Shown here one piece after another: positions 50,959 to 61,100 of a DNA stretch of 64,000 nt. Source of the DNA: Sulfurimonas sp. (GTDB lineage: Bacteria; Campylobacterota; Campylobacteria; Campylobacterales; Sulfurimonadaceae); contig JALWLL010000014.1 of the NCBI GenBank assembly GCA_026996295.1, positions 1 through 64,000 of the forward strand, read 5' to 3'. Numbering within the stretch: the first letter of the stretch is position 1; every line of letters starts with the position of its first letter. The position numbers and the translations under genes were made by a program. The notes beneath the pieces were generated by a model that did no database searches, was not told the DNA's origin, and was given only the letters and a program-made list of their open reading frames with translations.

Positions 50959-51483
50959 ATGGCAAAACCAACACCCATAGATGAAGAGATCGTACTTGAT
51001 CCTAAAAGATACATAGTAAGTGAAACAGATGAAACAGGAAAAATCACCTACTGTAATGATTATTTCATAGAAGTATGTGGCTACTCAAAAGAGGAACTCA
51101 TCGGTAAACCACACAGCATTATCCGTCATCCTGATATGCCAAAAGTAGTTTTTAAACTTTTGTGGCAGACTATATCTTCTGGAAAAAATATCAACGCAGT
51201 TGTCAAAAACCTGGCAAAAGATGGAAGATACTACTGGATCTTTACAGAATTTGAGATACGTAAAGATACCGATACAGGTAAGATCATAGGCTACCATGCT
51301 TCTAGAAAAAAGATATCAAAGCATGTTATAGAAGTGATTGCCGATCTTTATAAGGAACTTCTCAAGATAGAACAACGTGATGGCGTCGAAGCGAGTGAAA
51401 AATACCTGATACAATTCCTCAAAGACAAAGATGATGAGATAGAGTTTGCCGATATCATGGAAGAGATTCATAAATTTTACTAG
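50959..51483 (+). CDS. Stand-alone PAS domain protein (Aer-like PAS)
   Basis: SETDETGKITYCNDYFIEVCGYSKEELIGKPHSIIRHPDMPKVVFKLLWQTI; start ATG 50959 directly after the preceding stop. Confidence 0.88.
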   Translation: MAKPTPIDEEIVLDPKRYIVSETDETGKITYCNDYFIEVCGYSKEELIGKPHSIIRHPDMPKVVFKLLWQTISSGKNINAVVKNLAKDGRYYWIFTEFEIRKDTDTGKIIGYHASRKKISKHVIEVIADLYKELLKIEQRDGVEASEKYLIQFLKDKDDEIEFADIMEEIHKFY

Positions 51484-51504
51484 ATATCCAAGCAAAGAGA
51501 TCCG

Positions 51505-52719
51505 ATGAAAATAACCTTCTTTCTCCTTTTTCTTCTCTCTTTGGCTTATGCGAATCCACTTCAAAATGCCATTGACAATGCGCCACCCTACTCCACATTA
51601 AAACTCTCACCGGGAGTTTACAGCGGTGGTGTTGTTATAGATAAACCACTTACACTTGAGGGAAAAGCTGATGGTGTCATCATCGATGCCAAAAATATGG
51701 GAAGTGTTATCACTGTACTCTCATCTGATGTGCATATCAAAAAACTCACCATCCAAAACAGTGGTGCCAAAATGCATACCATAGATGCTGCCATCTCCAT
51801 GAAAAATGTACGACACTGCAGTGTAGAAGAGTCTAGATTACTTAACTCCCTCTATGGTATAGATATGGCGATGGTAAGTGACTCCAACATCACCGGCAAC
51901 TACATCACTTCTAAAAAGTTTGATCTGCCTCTTCGTGGAGATGCTCTTAAAATGTACTATGCACACAACAATATTATTGCCAACAACACCATTGAAAACT
52001 CCCGAGATGTTACTCTAAACTACTCACACCATAATCTCTTTGAGAAAAACAGATTTTTGCATAACAGATTTGCAACACATCTGAGCCTGAGTAACGGCAA
52101 TAGATTTCAAAATAATCATTACTTATACAACTCTGTCTCCATTATGATTATGGGTGCAAAAAATACCCAAATCCTGCACAATCAGATACTAAGCTCCAAC
52201 GGAGCAGCCGGGATAGGTTTACTTCTCAAAGGAGTAGCGCGATGTGTATGCGAACATAACAAGATCAGTTTCAATGCCAAAGCCATCTATATTGACGGAC
52301 AAGAAAAAGCAAAAGGGATGAAGCGCTATATCAACTATAATGATATCTCTTACAACAAAGAAGCTCTCCATTTTCATGCAAGTATCAAGGACAATACTAT
52401 TACACACAACAGATTTTTTGCAAATATTGACGATATCGTCAAAGATATAGGTGGAGGTTTCTCTTCAAACAATAAAGTCGAGTACAATTTTTGGGATAGA
52501 TACGTTGGATTTGACAGAGACAATGACAATATAGGGGACACGCCCCATAAGGTGTACCAATACGCAGATCAATTATGGCACTATAACAACAAGATAAAGT
52601 TTTTTTATGCTTCCCCTACCCTGACATTGTTAAATTTTTTATCAAACTTGGCTCCTTTTATTGAGCCAAATCTTCTTATGCAGGATTCAAAACCTGTTTT
52701 TATTTACTCGGATGAGTAA
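51505..52719 (+). CDS. nosD: NosD paralog (copy 2)
   Basis: Full-length homolog of the 44511-45731 product; shares DGVIIDA/DGVIIDG and GDTPHKVYQYADQLW. Confidence 0.88.
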   Translation: MKITFFLLFLLSLAYANPLQNAIDNAPPYSTLKLSPGVYSGGVVIDKPLTLEGKADGVIIDAKNMGSVITVLSSDVHIKKLTIQNSGAKMHTIDAAISMKNVRHCSVEESRLLNSLYGIDMAMVSDSNITGNYITSKKFDLPLRGDALKMYYAHNNIIANNTIENSRDVTLNYSHHNLFEKNRFLHNRFATHLSLSNGNRFQNNHYLYNSVSIMIMGAKNTQILHNQILSSNGAAGIGLLLKGVARCVCEHNKISFNAKAIYIDGQEKAKGMKRYINYNDISYNKEALHFHASIKDNTITHNRFFANIDDIVKDIGGGFSSNNKVEYNFWDRYVGFDRDNDNIGDTPHKVYQYADQLWHYNNKIKFFYASPTLTLLNFLSNLAPFIEPNLLMQDSKPVFIYSDE

Positions 52720-53164
52720 TTCTTTTAAGAACTTCATCGTAGCTTAAAATCTCTTCATTTGGCTTAATACTCTCTTTTGTTTTATGTGCACTGTATCCAA
52801 AAGACATAGGTGTCACATTGTTCGTATCATAAAAAGCTTTTTTTGCATCTATCCACTCACCGGTATCCACATCAGTGATCCAAACAACAGCTTTGTCCCT
52901 CCATGGGATATGCTCCTCATCAAGCCACAATGCCATACAACCGATATCATCAAACATATATGTTTTACCATTGTTTGGATTTTTGAGCTGAACAGTGTTT
53001 TTTCTATCACTTACAACCATCACACAACGTGTACACATATCTCTATCCCAATGCACTTCTGAAATAGCTGTTTTTGAAGTTTTTTCACAACCGTTCATGC
53101 CGGTCATAACAACTACACCAAGCACGAGCAAAGCCATTGTTTTGAGTTTGTTTTTCATCATCAT
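52700..53164 (-). CDS. nosL: NosL-like lipoprotein (copy 3), convergent to nosD2
   Basis: Likely start MMMKNKLKTMALLVLG at 53164; lipobox MNGC; CTRCVM motif; FDDIGCMALW. Confidence 0.85.
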   Translation of the reverse strand: MMMKNKLKTMALLVLGVVVMTGMNGCEKTSKTAISEVHWDRDMCTRCVMVVSDRKNTVQLKNPNNGKTYMFDDIGCMALWLDEEHIPWRDKAVVWITDVDTGEWIDAKKAFYDTNNVTPMSFGYSAHKTKESIKPNEEILSYDEVLKRITHPSK

Positions 53165-53303
53165 TAAACTCTCCATTATATTTATAAAAGTAATTTTAAA
53201 AAAAATATTTAAAAATATAGCATAAAAGAAATTAAATAATAATGATTTTTTATAATTTTTATAACGAATGAGAGTCAAACTCTCAAACTCTTTAAAGAGG
53301 ATT

Positions 53304-53516
53304 TTATAAGAAGCCGAGTTCTGTAAGGATAGGTCTTATTCCAGAAGCTATTTTTATAAGCTCATCTACAAATATACCCTCTGCTTTATCTTCTAAAAGC
53401 CACTCATCTATACGCTTGATCGTATCTGTTTTTTCATCTTCGCTCAACTCTTTAGAGTTAGTAACCGCATCTTTAATTTTTTGTAAATGTTCGTGGTGTT
53501 TATGTGAACTCATCAT
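53304..53516 (-). CDS. Small helical protein, unknown
   Basis: 70-aa ORF, MSSHKHHEHLQKIKDAV...; tightly packed operon. Confidence 0.6.
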   Translation of the reverse strand: MMSSHKHHEHLQKIKDAVTNSKELSEDEKTDTIKRIDEWLLEDKAEGIFVDELIKIASGIRPILTELGFL

Positions 53517-53525
53517 CTTTCCTTT

Positions 53526-53735
53526 TTAATAATAATCATATTTTCCAGCTTCTACATCTTCTTTAATAGCGTCAATTTTTTCTTGAATAATGCTAAGTAG
53601 AAGTCTGGCTGCTTCTCTGTCATCAACTTCGGGTACATCCCAGTCACTAATTTTCATATTTGCTTTAAAGAGTAAGTCAACCTCTTTATGTATCTCTGAT
53701 TTACGACTTTGTAGTTCTTTTTCTATAGTGTTCAT
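53526..53735 (-). CDS. Small acidic helical protein, unknown
   Basis: Likely start at 53735 (MNTIEKELQSRKSEIHKEV); 69 aa. Confidence 0.6.
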   Translation of the reverse strand: MNTIEKELQSRKSEIHKEVDLLFKANMKISDWDVPEVDDREAARLLLSIIQEKIDAIKEDVEAGKYDYY

Positions 53736-53810
53736 TATACTTCTCCTACCAAAAGAGTATACATTATTTTTTATTAAATTTACGTGACATTGGCTCTTAT
53801 AGTATGTCAT

Positions 53811-55292
53811 CTATAAAAATCTTTCAAGTTCCAATACCCCTTTTACAAAGGGGCTTTTTAGCTTCTCCTGCATGATCTCACCCATCATCTGTTTAGCTAA
53901 AACAGAAAAAGACTCAGAGAGTGTCGGGTGCGGGTGTATGGTCGATATAAGATCACTTAAACCTAAGCTTTGAGAAACTATCAAAGCAGCTTCCCCCGCA
54001 ATTGCATTTGCTTCATGGGTCATGATACTGACCCCTAAAATTTTATAGTTTTTCTTGCTTACGATAAACTTTAAATAGCCTCGCGCTTCCTCTTCAATCT
54101 GACTTTTTGCATCGATGGCATAATCATACACACCCACTAACACCTCTTCTCCCCTTCGTTGTGCCTCCTCTTTAGAGATGCCTGCCATAACGATATTTGG
54201 TTCACTAAAAAGTACCCATGAGTTTTTGTCAAAATCAACTTTAAAGAAGTTGTGCTGTAAAAAGAGGTTTTGTGCGATTGTATGGGCACCATACTGTGCA
54301 GTGTGTGCAAATTTTGGAAATTTTTCAACCACATCACCGTTGGCATAAATGTTTTTGTTACTCGTTTGAAGATGTTCATCTGTCTTTATCCCATTATGAT
54401 CAAACAGCACCTGAGCATTTTCAAGATTTAATTCAGATATATTTGCAACTCTTCCCGTTGCCACCATCACTCTTTGTGAGTGCAGCGTATGCTCTTTGAG
54501 CCCTTGCTTATATGTAAGCTCACAATCATCTTTATAGTCTATCTGCTGCACTGTGGCATTGAGAATCAGGTTTACATTTTTATTGTTTTGCAACTCCTTA
54601 AGTATATGATGTGCAAACTCTTCGTCTATATGTTTGAGTATAGACGCTCTTCGCCCAATCAAATTGATCTTAACTCCAAAACTAGAAAGTATTTGTGTAA
54701 ACTCTATGGCAATAGGACCATCACCGATAATACTCAAACTCGATGGTAATTCCATCCGCTGAAAAAAATCTTCATTCGTCCAAATCTTAGAAGCGCCATC
54801 GCCTTTATACTCAGGGATAAAAGCTTTTGAACCTGTAGCAACAACACACTTGTCAAAAACGATCTGTGATGTAGTTTCATCTTCAAATCGCACAAGAAGT
54901 TTTTCGTGATCTATAAAACTCGCCTCAGCATGAAACAGATCGATATTCTCAAAACTAAGCAAAATATTTTTGGCAGCTTCTGAACGCTTTTTTAAAATAC
55001 TCTCTTTTCTTTGAACAATCTTCTCCCACGCCAATGTATAGTGAGTCTCATCAAGAACAACACCAAACTCTTTGAGTAGTTCGAGACTTTTGACATATTT
55101 GGCGCTCACTTGCATAATTTTAGAAGGGATACACCCATCAAAGAGGCACTCACCGCCAAGAGTACCCAGTTTATCTACGAGAGCTATTTTTTTATCTTTA
55201 TACAGCTTTGCGTACTCCATCGCTACAGGGGTTCCCGCAGGCCCTCCACCGAGTACTACCAAGTCATACTCTTGAATCAAGTCATCTATCAT
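53811..55292 (-). CDS. Dihydrolipoamide dehydrogenase-like FAD/NAD(P) disulfide oxidoreductase
   Basis: FAD motif GGGPAGTP, redox disulfide GGECLFDGCIPSK, C-terminal HPHPTLSE. Confidence 0.92.
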   Translation of the reverse strand: MIDDLIQEYDLVVLGGGPAGTPVAMEYAKLYKDKKIALVDKLGTLGGECLFDGCIPSKIMQVSAKYVKSLELLKEFGVVLDETHYTLAWEKIVQRKESILKKRSEAAKNILLSFENIDLFHAEASFIDHEKLLVRFEDETTSQIVFDKCVVATGSKAFIPEYKGDGASKIWTNEDFFQRMELPSSLSIIGDGPIAIEFTQILSSFGVKINLIGRRASILKHIDEEFAHHILKELQNNKNVNLILNATVQQIDYKDDCELTYKQGLKEHTLHSQRVMVATGRVANISELNLENAQVLFDHNGIKTDEHLQTSNKNIYANGDVVEKFPKFAHTAQYGAHTIAQNLFLQHNFFKVDFDKNSWVLFSEPNIVMAGISKEEAQRRGEEVLVGVYDYAIDAKSQIEEEARGYLKFIVSKKNYKILGVSIMTHEANAIAGEAALIVSQSLGLSDLISTIHPHPTLSESFSVLAKQMMGEIMQEKLKSPFVKGVLELERFL

Positions 55293-55304
55293 AATGTAGC
55301 CTTT

Positions 55305-55535
55305 TTATTTATTTGAACAACGCATCACTTCTATATTTTTGATCTTTTGTAATTTGTTAGCAACCTCTTCAAGCGTTGCCATCGCTTCATCATACTCTTT
55401 TTGTATCTTTTGTTTTTGAGCCTCAACCTTGTTTATCTGATACTCAATCTCTTGCATTGGGATAGAGCAACTCTTTGCCATCTCCTCCTCTTTTTGCAGC
55501 ATCCACTCTGTAATTTTTTTCATAAATCCTTGCAT
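55305..55535 (-). CDS. Small coiled-coil protein, unknown
   Basis: 76-aa ORF packed between the Lpd-like and permease genes. Confidence 0.6.
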   Translation of the reverse strand: MQGFMKKITEWMLQKEEEMAKSCSIPMQEIEYQINKVEAQKQKIQKEYDEAMATLEEVANKLQKIKNIEVMRCSNK

Positions 55536-55536
55536 A

Positions 55537-56871
55537 CTATACCCCTTTTATAAATTTCTTTCCTAATTCTAGCACCTCTTGGGCAAACTGCTTCTCAATG
55601 GTTCTGTTATTTATAAGTCTTAGTAACACTTCCAATACAAAAGCAAAAATAAATGCACCCACTATATATACAGGAAAATGTTGTATAGAATCCGATGTAT
55701 AGTAAATGGCAAAACCTGCCGCACTAAAGGTACCAATGATCGCTAAAACGACCATTGCATAGTTTGCTTTGGTCTCTTTAATGACAAAAAGATGTCCCGT
55801 ATGTGTAAAACCTTGTATCAGAAGTACCGTTATAGAAGCAATTGCAGCTATTTCGCCAAGGTTAAAAAACACTATCATCGGCACTATCAAAAGCGCAGAT
55901 ATGATCAAGCCCTCAGAGTTGCGAAACACATTTCGCTCATACACTTTTGGAAGATTACCCTCTTTTGCGAGTGTATAGCCTATCTGTGTTACTGCATATA
56001 GCGTTGCATTGATCGCAGAAGCGGTTGCCAAAAGTGCAGTTGCCGCAATGATCTTAAAACCCCACTCGCCAAAAACAGGTTCAGCAGCCTGTGCCAATGC
56101 AAAGTCTTTACTTTTGATAATTTCAGCAAGTGAAAGGTTCCCAAAAACAGCTACTGTCACAGCAATATACAATACACCGACAAGGATTATGGCAAGTATC
56201 ATCGATTTTAACATCGTTTTTGATGGACTTTGCATATCTTCTACACTGTTTGTGATCACACTAAAACCCTGAAAAGCGAAAAATGTCAACCCAAGGGCAT
56301 AAAAAAGATGTATGTAACTCGGTGCTTCTGAGGGATTAAAGTTTGAAGCCTTTATAAAAAACATCGCTGAAACAGTAAAAGCCAACAAAGCAGTAAGTTT
56401 GATCACAACTATAATAGATTCTGCCTTGGCTACAAAAGATGCACCTACAAGGTTGACAACAACAAAAAATGCTAAAACACCCAGAGCAAATATGTTTGTA
56501 AAGGTTGTACTCACACCCTCGACCATATAGGTTGCAGCATACGTTCCAAAGGACTTTGCTACAGCTGCAAGAGCTACTAACTGTGCTATATAAAACAAAA
56601 CACCCAAAGCCCCTGAGAAAAAACCTTCTCCATACGACTGAACAAGATACTCAATAATTCCACCGCGACTCGGATACCTAATAGCCAACTTACTGAGTGA
56701 ATATCCACAAAGAAGAGCAATCACTCCGGCTATAAAAAATGAAACGATCACCAAATTACCCGCTATAGCACCTGCCTGACCGATAACTATAAAAATCCCT
56801 GCACCAACCATGGAGCCTATACCTAAAAATACAGCACTCCATAATCCAAACGCTTTTTTCTGTGCATCCAT
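55537..56871 (-). CDS. APC-family amino acid permease
   Basis: About 12 TM; GLWSAVFLGIGSMVGAGIFIVIGQAGAIAG. Confidence 0.9.
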   Translation of the reverse strand: MDAQKKAFGLWSAVFLGIGSMVGAGIFIVIGQAGAIAGNLVIVSFFIAGVIALLCGYSLSKLAIRYPSRGGIIEYLVQSYGEGFFSGALGVLFYIAQLVALAAVAKSFGTYAATYMVEGVSTTFTNIFALGVLAFFVVVNLVGASFVAKAESIIVVIKLTALLAFTVSAMFFIKASNFNPSEAPSYIHLFYALGLTFFAFQGFSVITNSVEDMQSPSKTMLKSMILAIILVGVLYIAVTVAVFGNLSLAEIIKSKDFALAQAAEPVFGEWGFKIIAATALLATASAINATLYAVTQIGYTLAKEGNLPKVYERNVFRNSEGLIISALLIVPMIVFFNLGEIAAIASITVLLIQGFTHTGHLFVIKETKANYAMVVLAIIGTFSAAGFAIYYTSDSIQHFPVYIVGAFIFAFVLEVLLRLINNRTIEKQFAQEVLELGKKFIKGV

Positions 56872-57036
56872 ATTGTTTATTACCTTTGCAATTGTATAAG
56901 ACGTATAAGATTATAACATCAATTACAACAACACATATATAATATAAAAAAATAAATATTATAATTTTATATTAACCGTCTATTTCTACTAGAGTGATAT
57001 AATTGAGATGTAAGAATTAAATTAAAGGACAAACTT

Positions 57037-58065
57037 ATGAAAACAAAAATAGTTATCTCAACCATTCTAGCCACAATCTTACTTGGTAGCGCTCTTAACG
57101 CAAATGCACTCCATGACAGCGTTGCCGCAAAAGCATCTCAAGCGATTGCAAACCCTTCTGTTCATGGAGAAGCCGCAGCACAGGCACAAGTTGAAGAAGC
57201 AGCTGACAAAGAGGCTTTTCTTGCAAAACAAAAAGAGCAGACCTTTGCACAAGATGCAAAAAAAGAAAAAGCGCAACAGGTTCGAAACAGCGTAAATAAA
57301 GAGCTTCAACACCATAGCCAAAAAGCTCCAAATGCTCCTCAGGAGGTTACAGAAGCTTTCAAATCAGTAATCACAGCTATGCAGGCTTTAAATGCTAAAA
57401 AAACAGATGAAGCAAAACAATCTCTTCAAAAAGCTTCAACACTTTTTACAAAAGCACTCAAAGACAACCCCTCTCTAGGTTTGGTTCCTGTAGCAGATGA
57501 TGTACAGGTTGATACTTTTGAGGGAGATGCAAAAGTTACAAAGCAGCTTGTAGATACTGCACAAAAACTTTTAAAAAATTATGACACACAAGCGGCAAGA
57601 GCCATTTTACTTCCAATGAAAGATGAGATGCGTGTATCTACCGAATATCTACCGATGAAAATCTACCCTTTAGCGATCAAACAGGCACAAAAAGAGCTTG
57701 ATAAAGGGGATCAAAAACGTGCGATGAGCACTTTGCTGACTGCACTAGATACCATGGTCATCAAAACTGTGACTGTACCTGTTTCACTTTTAACGGCTCA
57801 AGACCTTATCACAGTAGCCGCCAAACTTGACAAATCTAAAAAGAAAGAAGCAACTGATCTTTTAAATGTTGCAGAAGATGAACTTAAAAAGGGTGTATTA
57901 CTTGGATATGTAAAAAAACATCAAAAAGAGTATAAGATTATTCAACAACAAATCAAAGATATTAAAAAAGAGATTCAAGGAAAAAACAGAGTTGAGCAAA
58001 TGTATGATACCATCAAAACAAAGTTTAACTCACTTCTTAAAGAGATCCGAAAAGATATAAAATAA
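57037..58065 (+). CDS. YfdX family exported protein
   Basis: Signal peptide; helical YfdX-like body (DTAQKLLKNYDTQAARAILLPMKDEMRVSTEYLPMKIYPLAIKQA). Confidence 0.75.
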   Translation: MKTKIVISTILATILLGSALNANALHDSVAAKASQAIANPSVHGEAAAQAQVEEAADKEAFLAKQKEQTFAQDAKKEKAQQVRNSVNKELQHHSQKAPNAPQEVTEAFKSVITAMQALNAKKTDEAKQSLQKASTLFTKALKDNPSLGLVPVADDVQVDTFEGDAKVTKQLVDTAQKLLKNYDTQAARAILLPMKDEMRVSTEYLPMKIYPLAIKQAQKELDKGDQKRAMSTLLTALDTMVIKTVTVPVSLLTAQDLITVAAKLDKSKKKEATDLLNVAEDELKKGVLLGYVKKHQKEYKIIQQQIKDIKKEIQGKNRVEQMYDTIKTKFNSLLKEIRKDIK

Positions 58066-58068
58066 AAC

Positions 58069-58089
58069 ACCCAAGCATTATGCTTGGGT
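58069..58089. terminator. Terminator-like hairpin between convergent genes
   Basis: ACCCAAGCAT-T-ATGCTTGGGT, 10-bp perfect complementarity (terminal pairs must open to form a loop). Confidence 0.7.
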
Positions 58090-58111
58090 ATTTGCTACAC
58101 TCTCCTTGGTA

Positions 58112-61100
58112 CTATGGAGTATCAAGAACAACTTTTTCAAACGTAATCATAGGATTTACAATAGTTGGAAAATTAGATACGTCAAAAACCATATCTCCAG
58201 CCGGAGGTCCCATCTCACCGTTATAATCAGTAGATGGATCTTTTATAACCGTTAATGTTACATTAGTATCTTGAGCCGTGGCTGTATAATCACCCATCTC
58301 AAAAGCATTCCAGATATCACCTCCATCATTATAAGAAGTGGAACTATTGAGATCCATATCAGCAGTGATATACTTTCCGTTTGATTCCAAGATCAGTAAA
58401 GTGACGTTGTTAGAATTGTTTTGATCTACTGAGAGCCACGCTCCAACCCATGGAGTAGTAAGATCACCATCGTCTCTGACAAAAGTTACATTGCCATCAC
58501 CATCACTAAAACTCATAGTATCATTGAGATCATTATATACAAGCGTTCCGCCAACTGCACTGTCATCTAGGTTGGAATTGATTTTTGCCTGAAGGTCCGT
58601 CGCCTGTTTTTTATCAGCACTTAAAGTAAACCAACCAAGCTCAATTCCACCAAGGATACCGCCACTTCCGTTTGTATCTTGCATCATAAAATAACTTGCA
58701 TCATCCAAGATCGCAATATGGACACCGTAGGTTTTGTTGATCCATGATCCGATCATAGGTGTCGTTCTCTCAGGGTTCGTTGTATTTGTATCTCCTGAAG
58801 TTGTGTTGTTATCTCCTGTTGTTACATTGGTATCTCCCGGAGCAACAAAAGCACTGTAATTTTGTAAAATGTATGCTTTAATATCATTGATCGCTACATC
58901 GTTAAATACAAAGGGATATTCACCCATTTCGTACTCTAGGGAAGGTTGTCTATAATCTCCCAGCATAACGGTACCGTTTACATTTGCTATCAATGTAAAG
59001 AAATCGCCATAAGTATCATCTGTTTGTGTTGCAACAACAACAAGATCATTATTTGAGAGTTTTACGACACTCCATGTTCCAACTTTTACCTGATTACTCC
59101 ACTGAGTAGGATCTGCAGCTTCTGCAAACACTATATCACCGGTGAGACCTTCTGTAAGTGTAGTTACTTGATTTCCGTTACTGTCAATGATTGGATATTC
59201 ATGATAATAAGTATCGCTGTTGTTTAGATCTATATCGATAACAGGTGTAGCATTAAGGTCACGTTTACACCCTATACCGTATCTTCCAAAACCACCGATA
59301 TGCTGCATATATGTAACTATATCATTAAATGTTTCATTGGAATCTTCCCAGTTTGGTGCCACCATAACATGTGGAACATAATCAGCGCGATATTCCACTA
59401 AATTTTTAAACCCTAGCACATACACTTTTGCACCGCTTGAAAATGAGAGAGGTGTAGAGTTAAAATCTCGTGCTATATCATCTAAGTATGATTGTACTGT
59501 CGCATCCGGGTTAGCTAAGTCAACTTCACTTAAAAGTTTCAGTGATTCAAAACCGTCTATATCAAGAGTACCGTCTGCATTGATAACCGCACTTCCGCTT
59601 CTTTCCACCCAAGCGCCATTGACAAAACCATATTCAAAATCAGCGGTTTCCGCAGAGACAAAGGTAGTTGCGTTCATATCAAATACATATCCTTCAGTAC
59701 TCACACTATTACTTGAAATTAAATGATTTTCTATAACGATCTGAGATACTCCATCCTCTTCATCGATATAGTAACTATATACCTGCATACCATCACTAAA
59801 ACCTAGTGTAGAAGATGTAATACTGTTATCGATATCCTCTTTCATAGTCGTGATCTCTGCACGAATCGTTTTAATTTCTGCTGCTTTTTCAAGAGCACTC
59901 TGTAGATATCCTTCAAGTTTTGCTTTCTCCTGAGTTGCTGCCTCTTTGGCATCTAAAACACTAAACTCATCCAAGTTTGCTTGAGCAGCTAACGCTTCTG
60001 CATATTGTACAGATATCGCTTCAATGGAGGCATTTGCATCATTATATGCTTCCAGTGCTGCATTTGCCGAAGTATTTGCATCAGCAAATTTTTGAGCAAC
60101 TGTTTGCGCATAGGTTGGATTTGAGGCAATAGTAGTGATATAGAGCATATCTGCTTCTATCTCAGATTTGAGTGCTGAAGCATTGATATCAAAAAGTTCT
60201 TCTGCCGTATTTTTTGTAGCATTGATCTCTGATATATAAGCAGCAATTCTTGCCGCTTTTACTGCCGTTGCTTCCGCTTCTGCTTTAGCAAGAAGCGCAG
60301 TTTCTTTAAGTATTTGAGCATATAAAAGCTGTGATGAAACAACACCAACCTGTACTTCAATGGCAGTTCTTTCAGTAACAGAACTATTCACATCCGTACT
60401 GTTGGTATCTACTAAGCCCTGTAGGTTTATCAGTGCAATTTGTGCTACAAGTAAAGCATTTTGCGCCGTTGTAACATTTGCATCAATATTGATACCTGTA
60501 AGATTAAGATCACGTATCGCTGTTTGAATACCAATAGTTGTATTGACGTCCAGATCCATGCGATGGTATAAAAATGCCCCTATCTCTTTGTTGGCTTTTA
60601 CCTGTGCCTGTGCAATTGCAGCCGCTGCTTCTTGTTCTGCTGCTTCTGCTGCTGCTTGTGCTGCTGCCAAATCTGCTGCCGCTTTAGCATCTGCCACCGC
60701 TTTTTCTGCCGCTTGTGCTTCAAGTTCTGCTGCAAGCTTCTCAGCTTCTGCCTGTGCTGCTGCTGCTTGTGCTTGTGCTTCCCTTTGTGCTGCCTCTGCA
60801 GATATAGCTTTTTCTTCGGCTGCTGCCAATGCTTCAGCATCTGCCGCTGCCTGCTCTGCCGCTGCTTTTTCTGCGGCTGCTTGTGCGGCTGCTGCTTGTG
60901 CTTCTAGATAGGCTTCATATTTTGCTCTATCAGCTGCATCGGCCTCTGCTGCTGCTTTTGCGGCTGCAAGCGCTGCTTCTGCATCAGCCTGTGCCTGTTT
61001 TGCAGCTAAGATCTCTGCCTCTTTTGTTTGTTGTGCCTCTTGAAGTGCTTCTATCTCAGCAATTTTTGCTTCTGTTAGTTTTTTCGCTTCTGTAATTGCA

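Noticed and set aside
56894-56910. GTATAAGA-C-GTATAAGA direct repeat upstream of the APC permease
   Set aside because: Only two short copies in an AT-rich spacer; too weak without comparative data.
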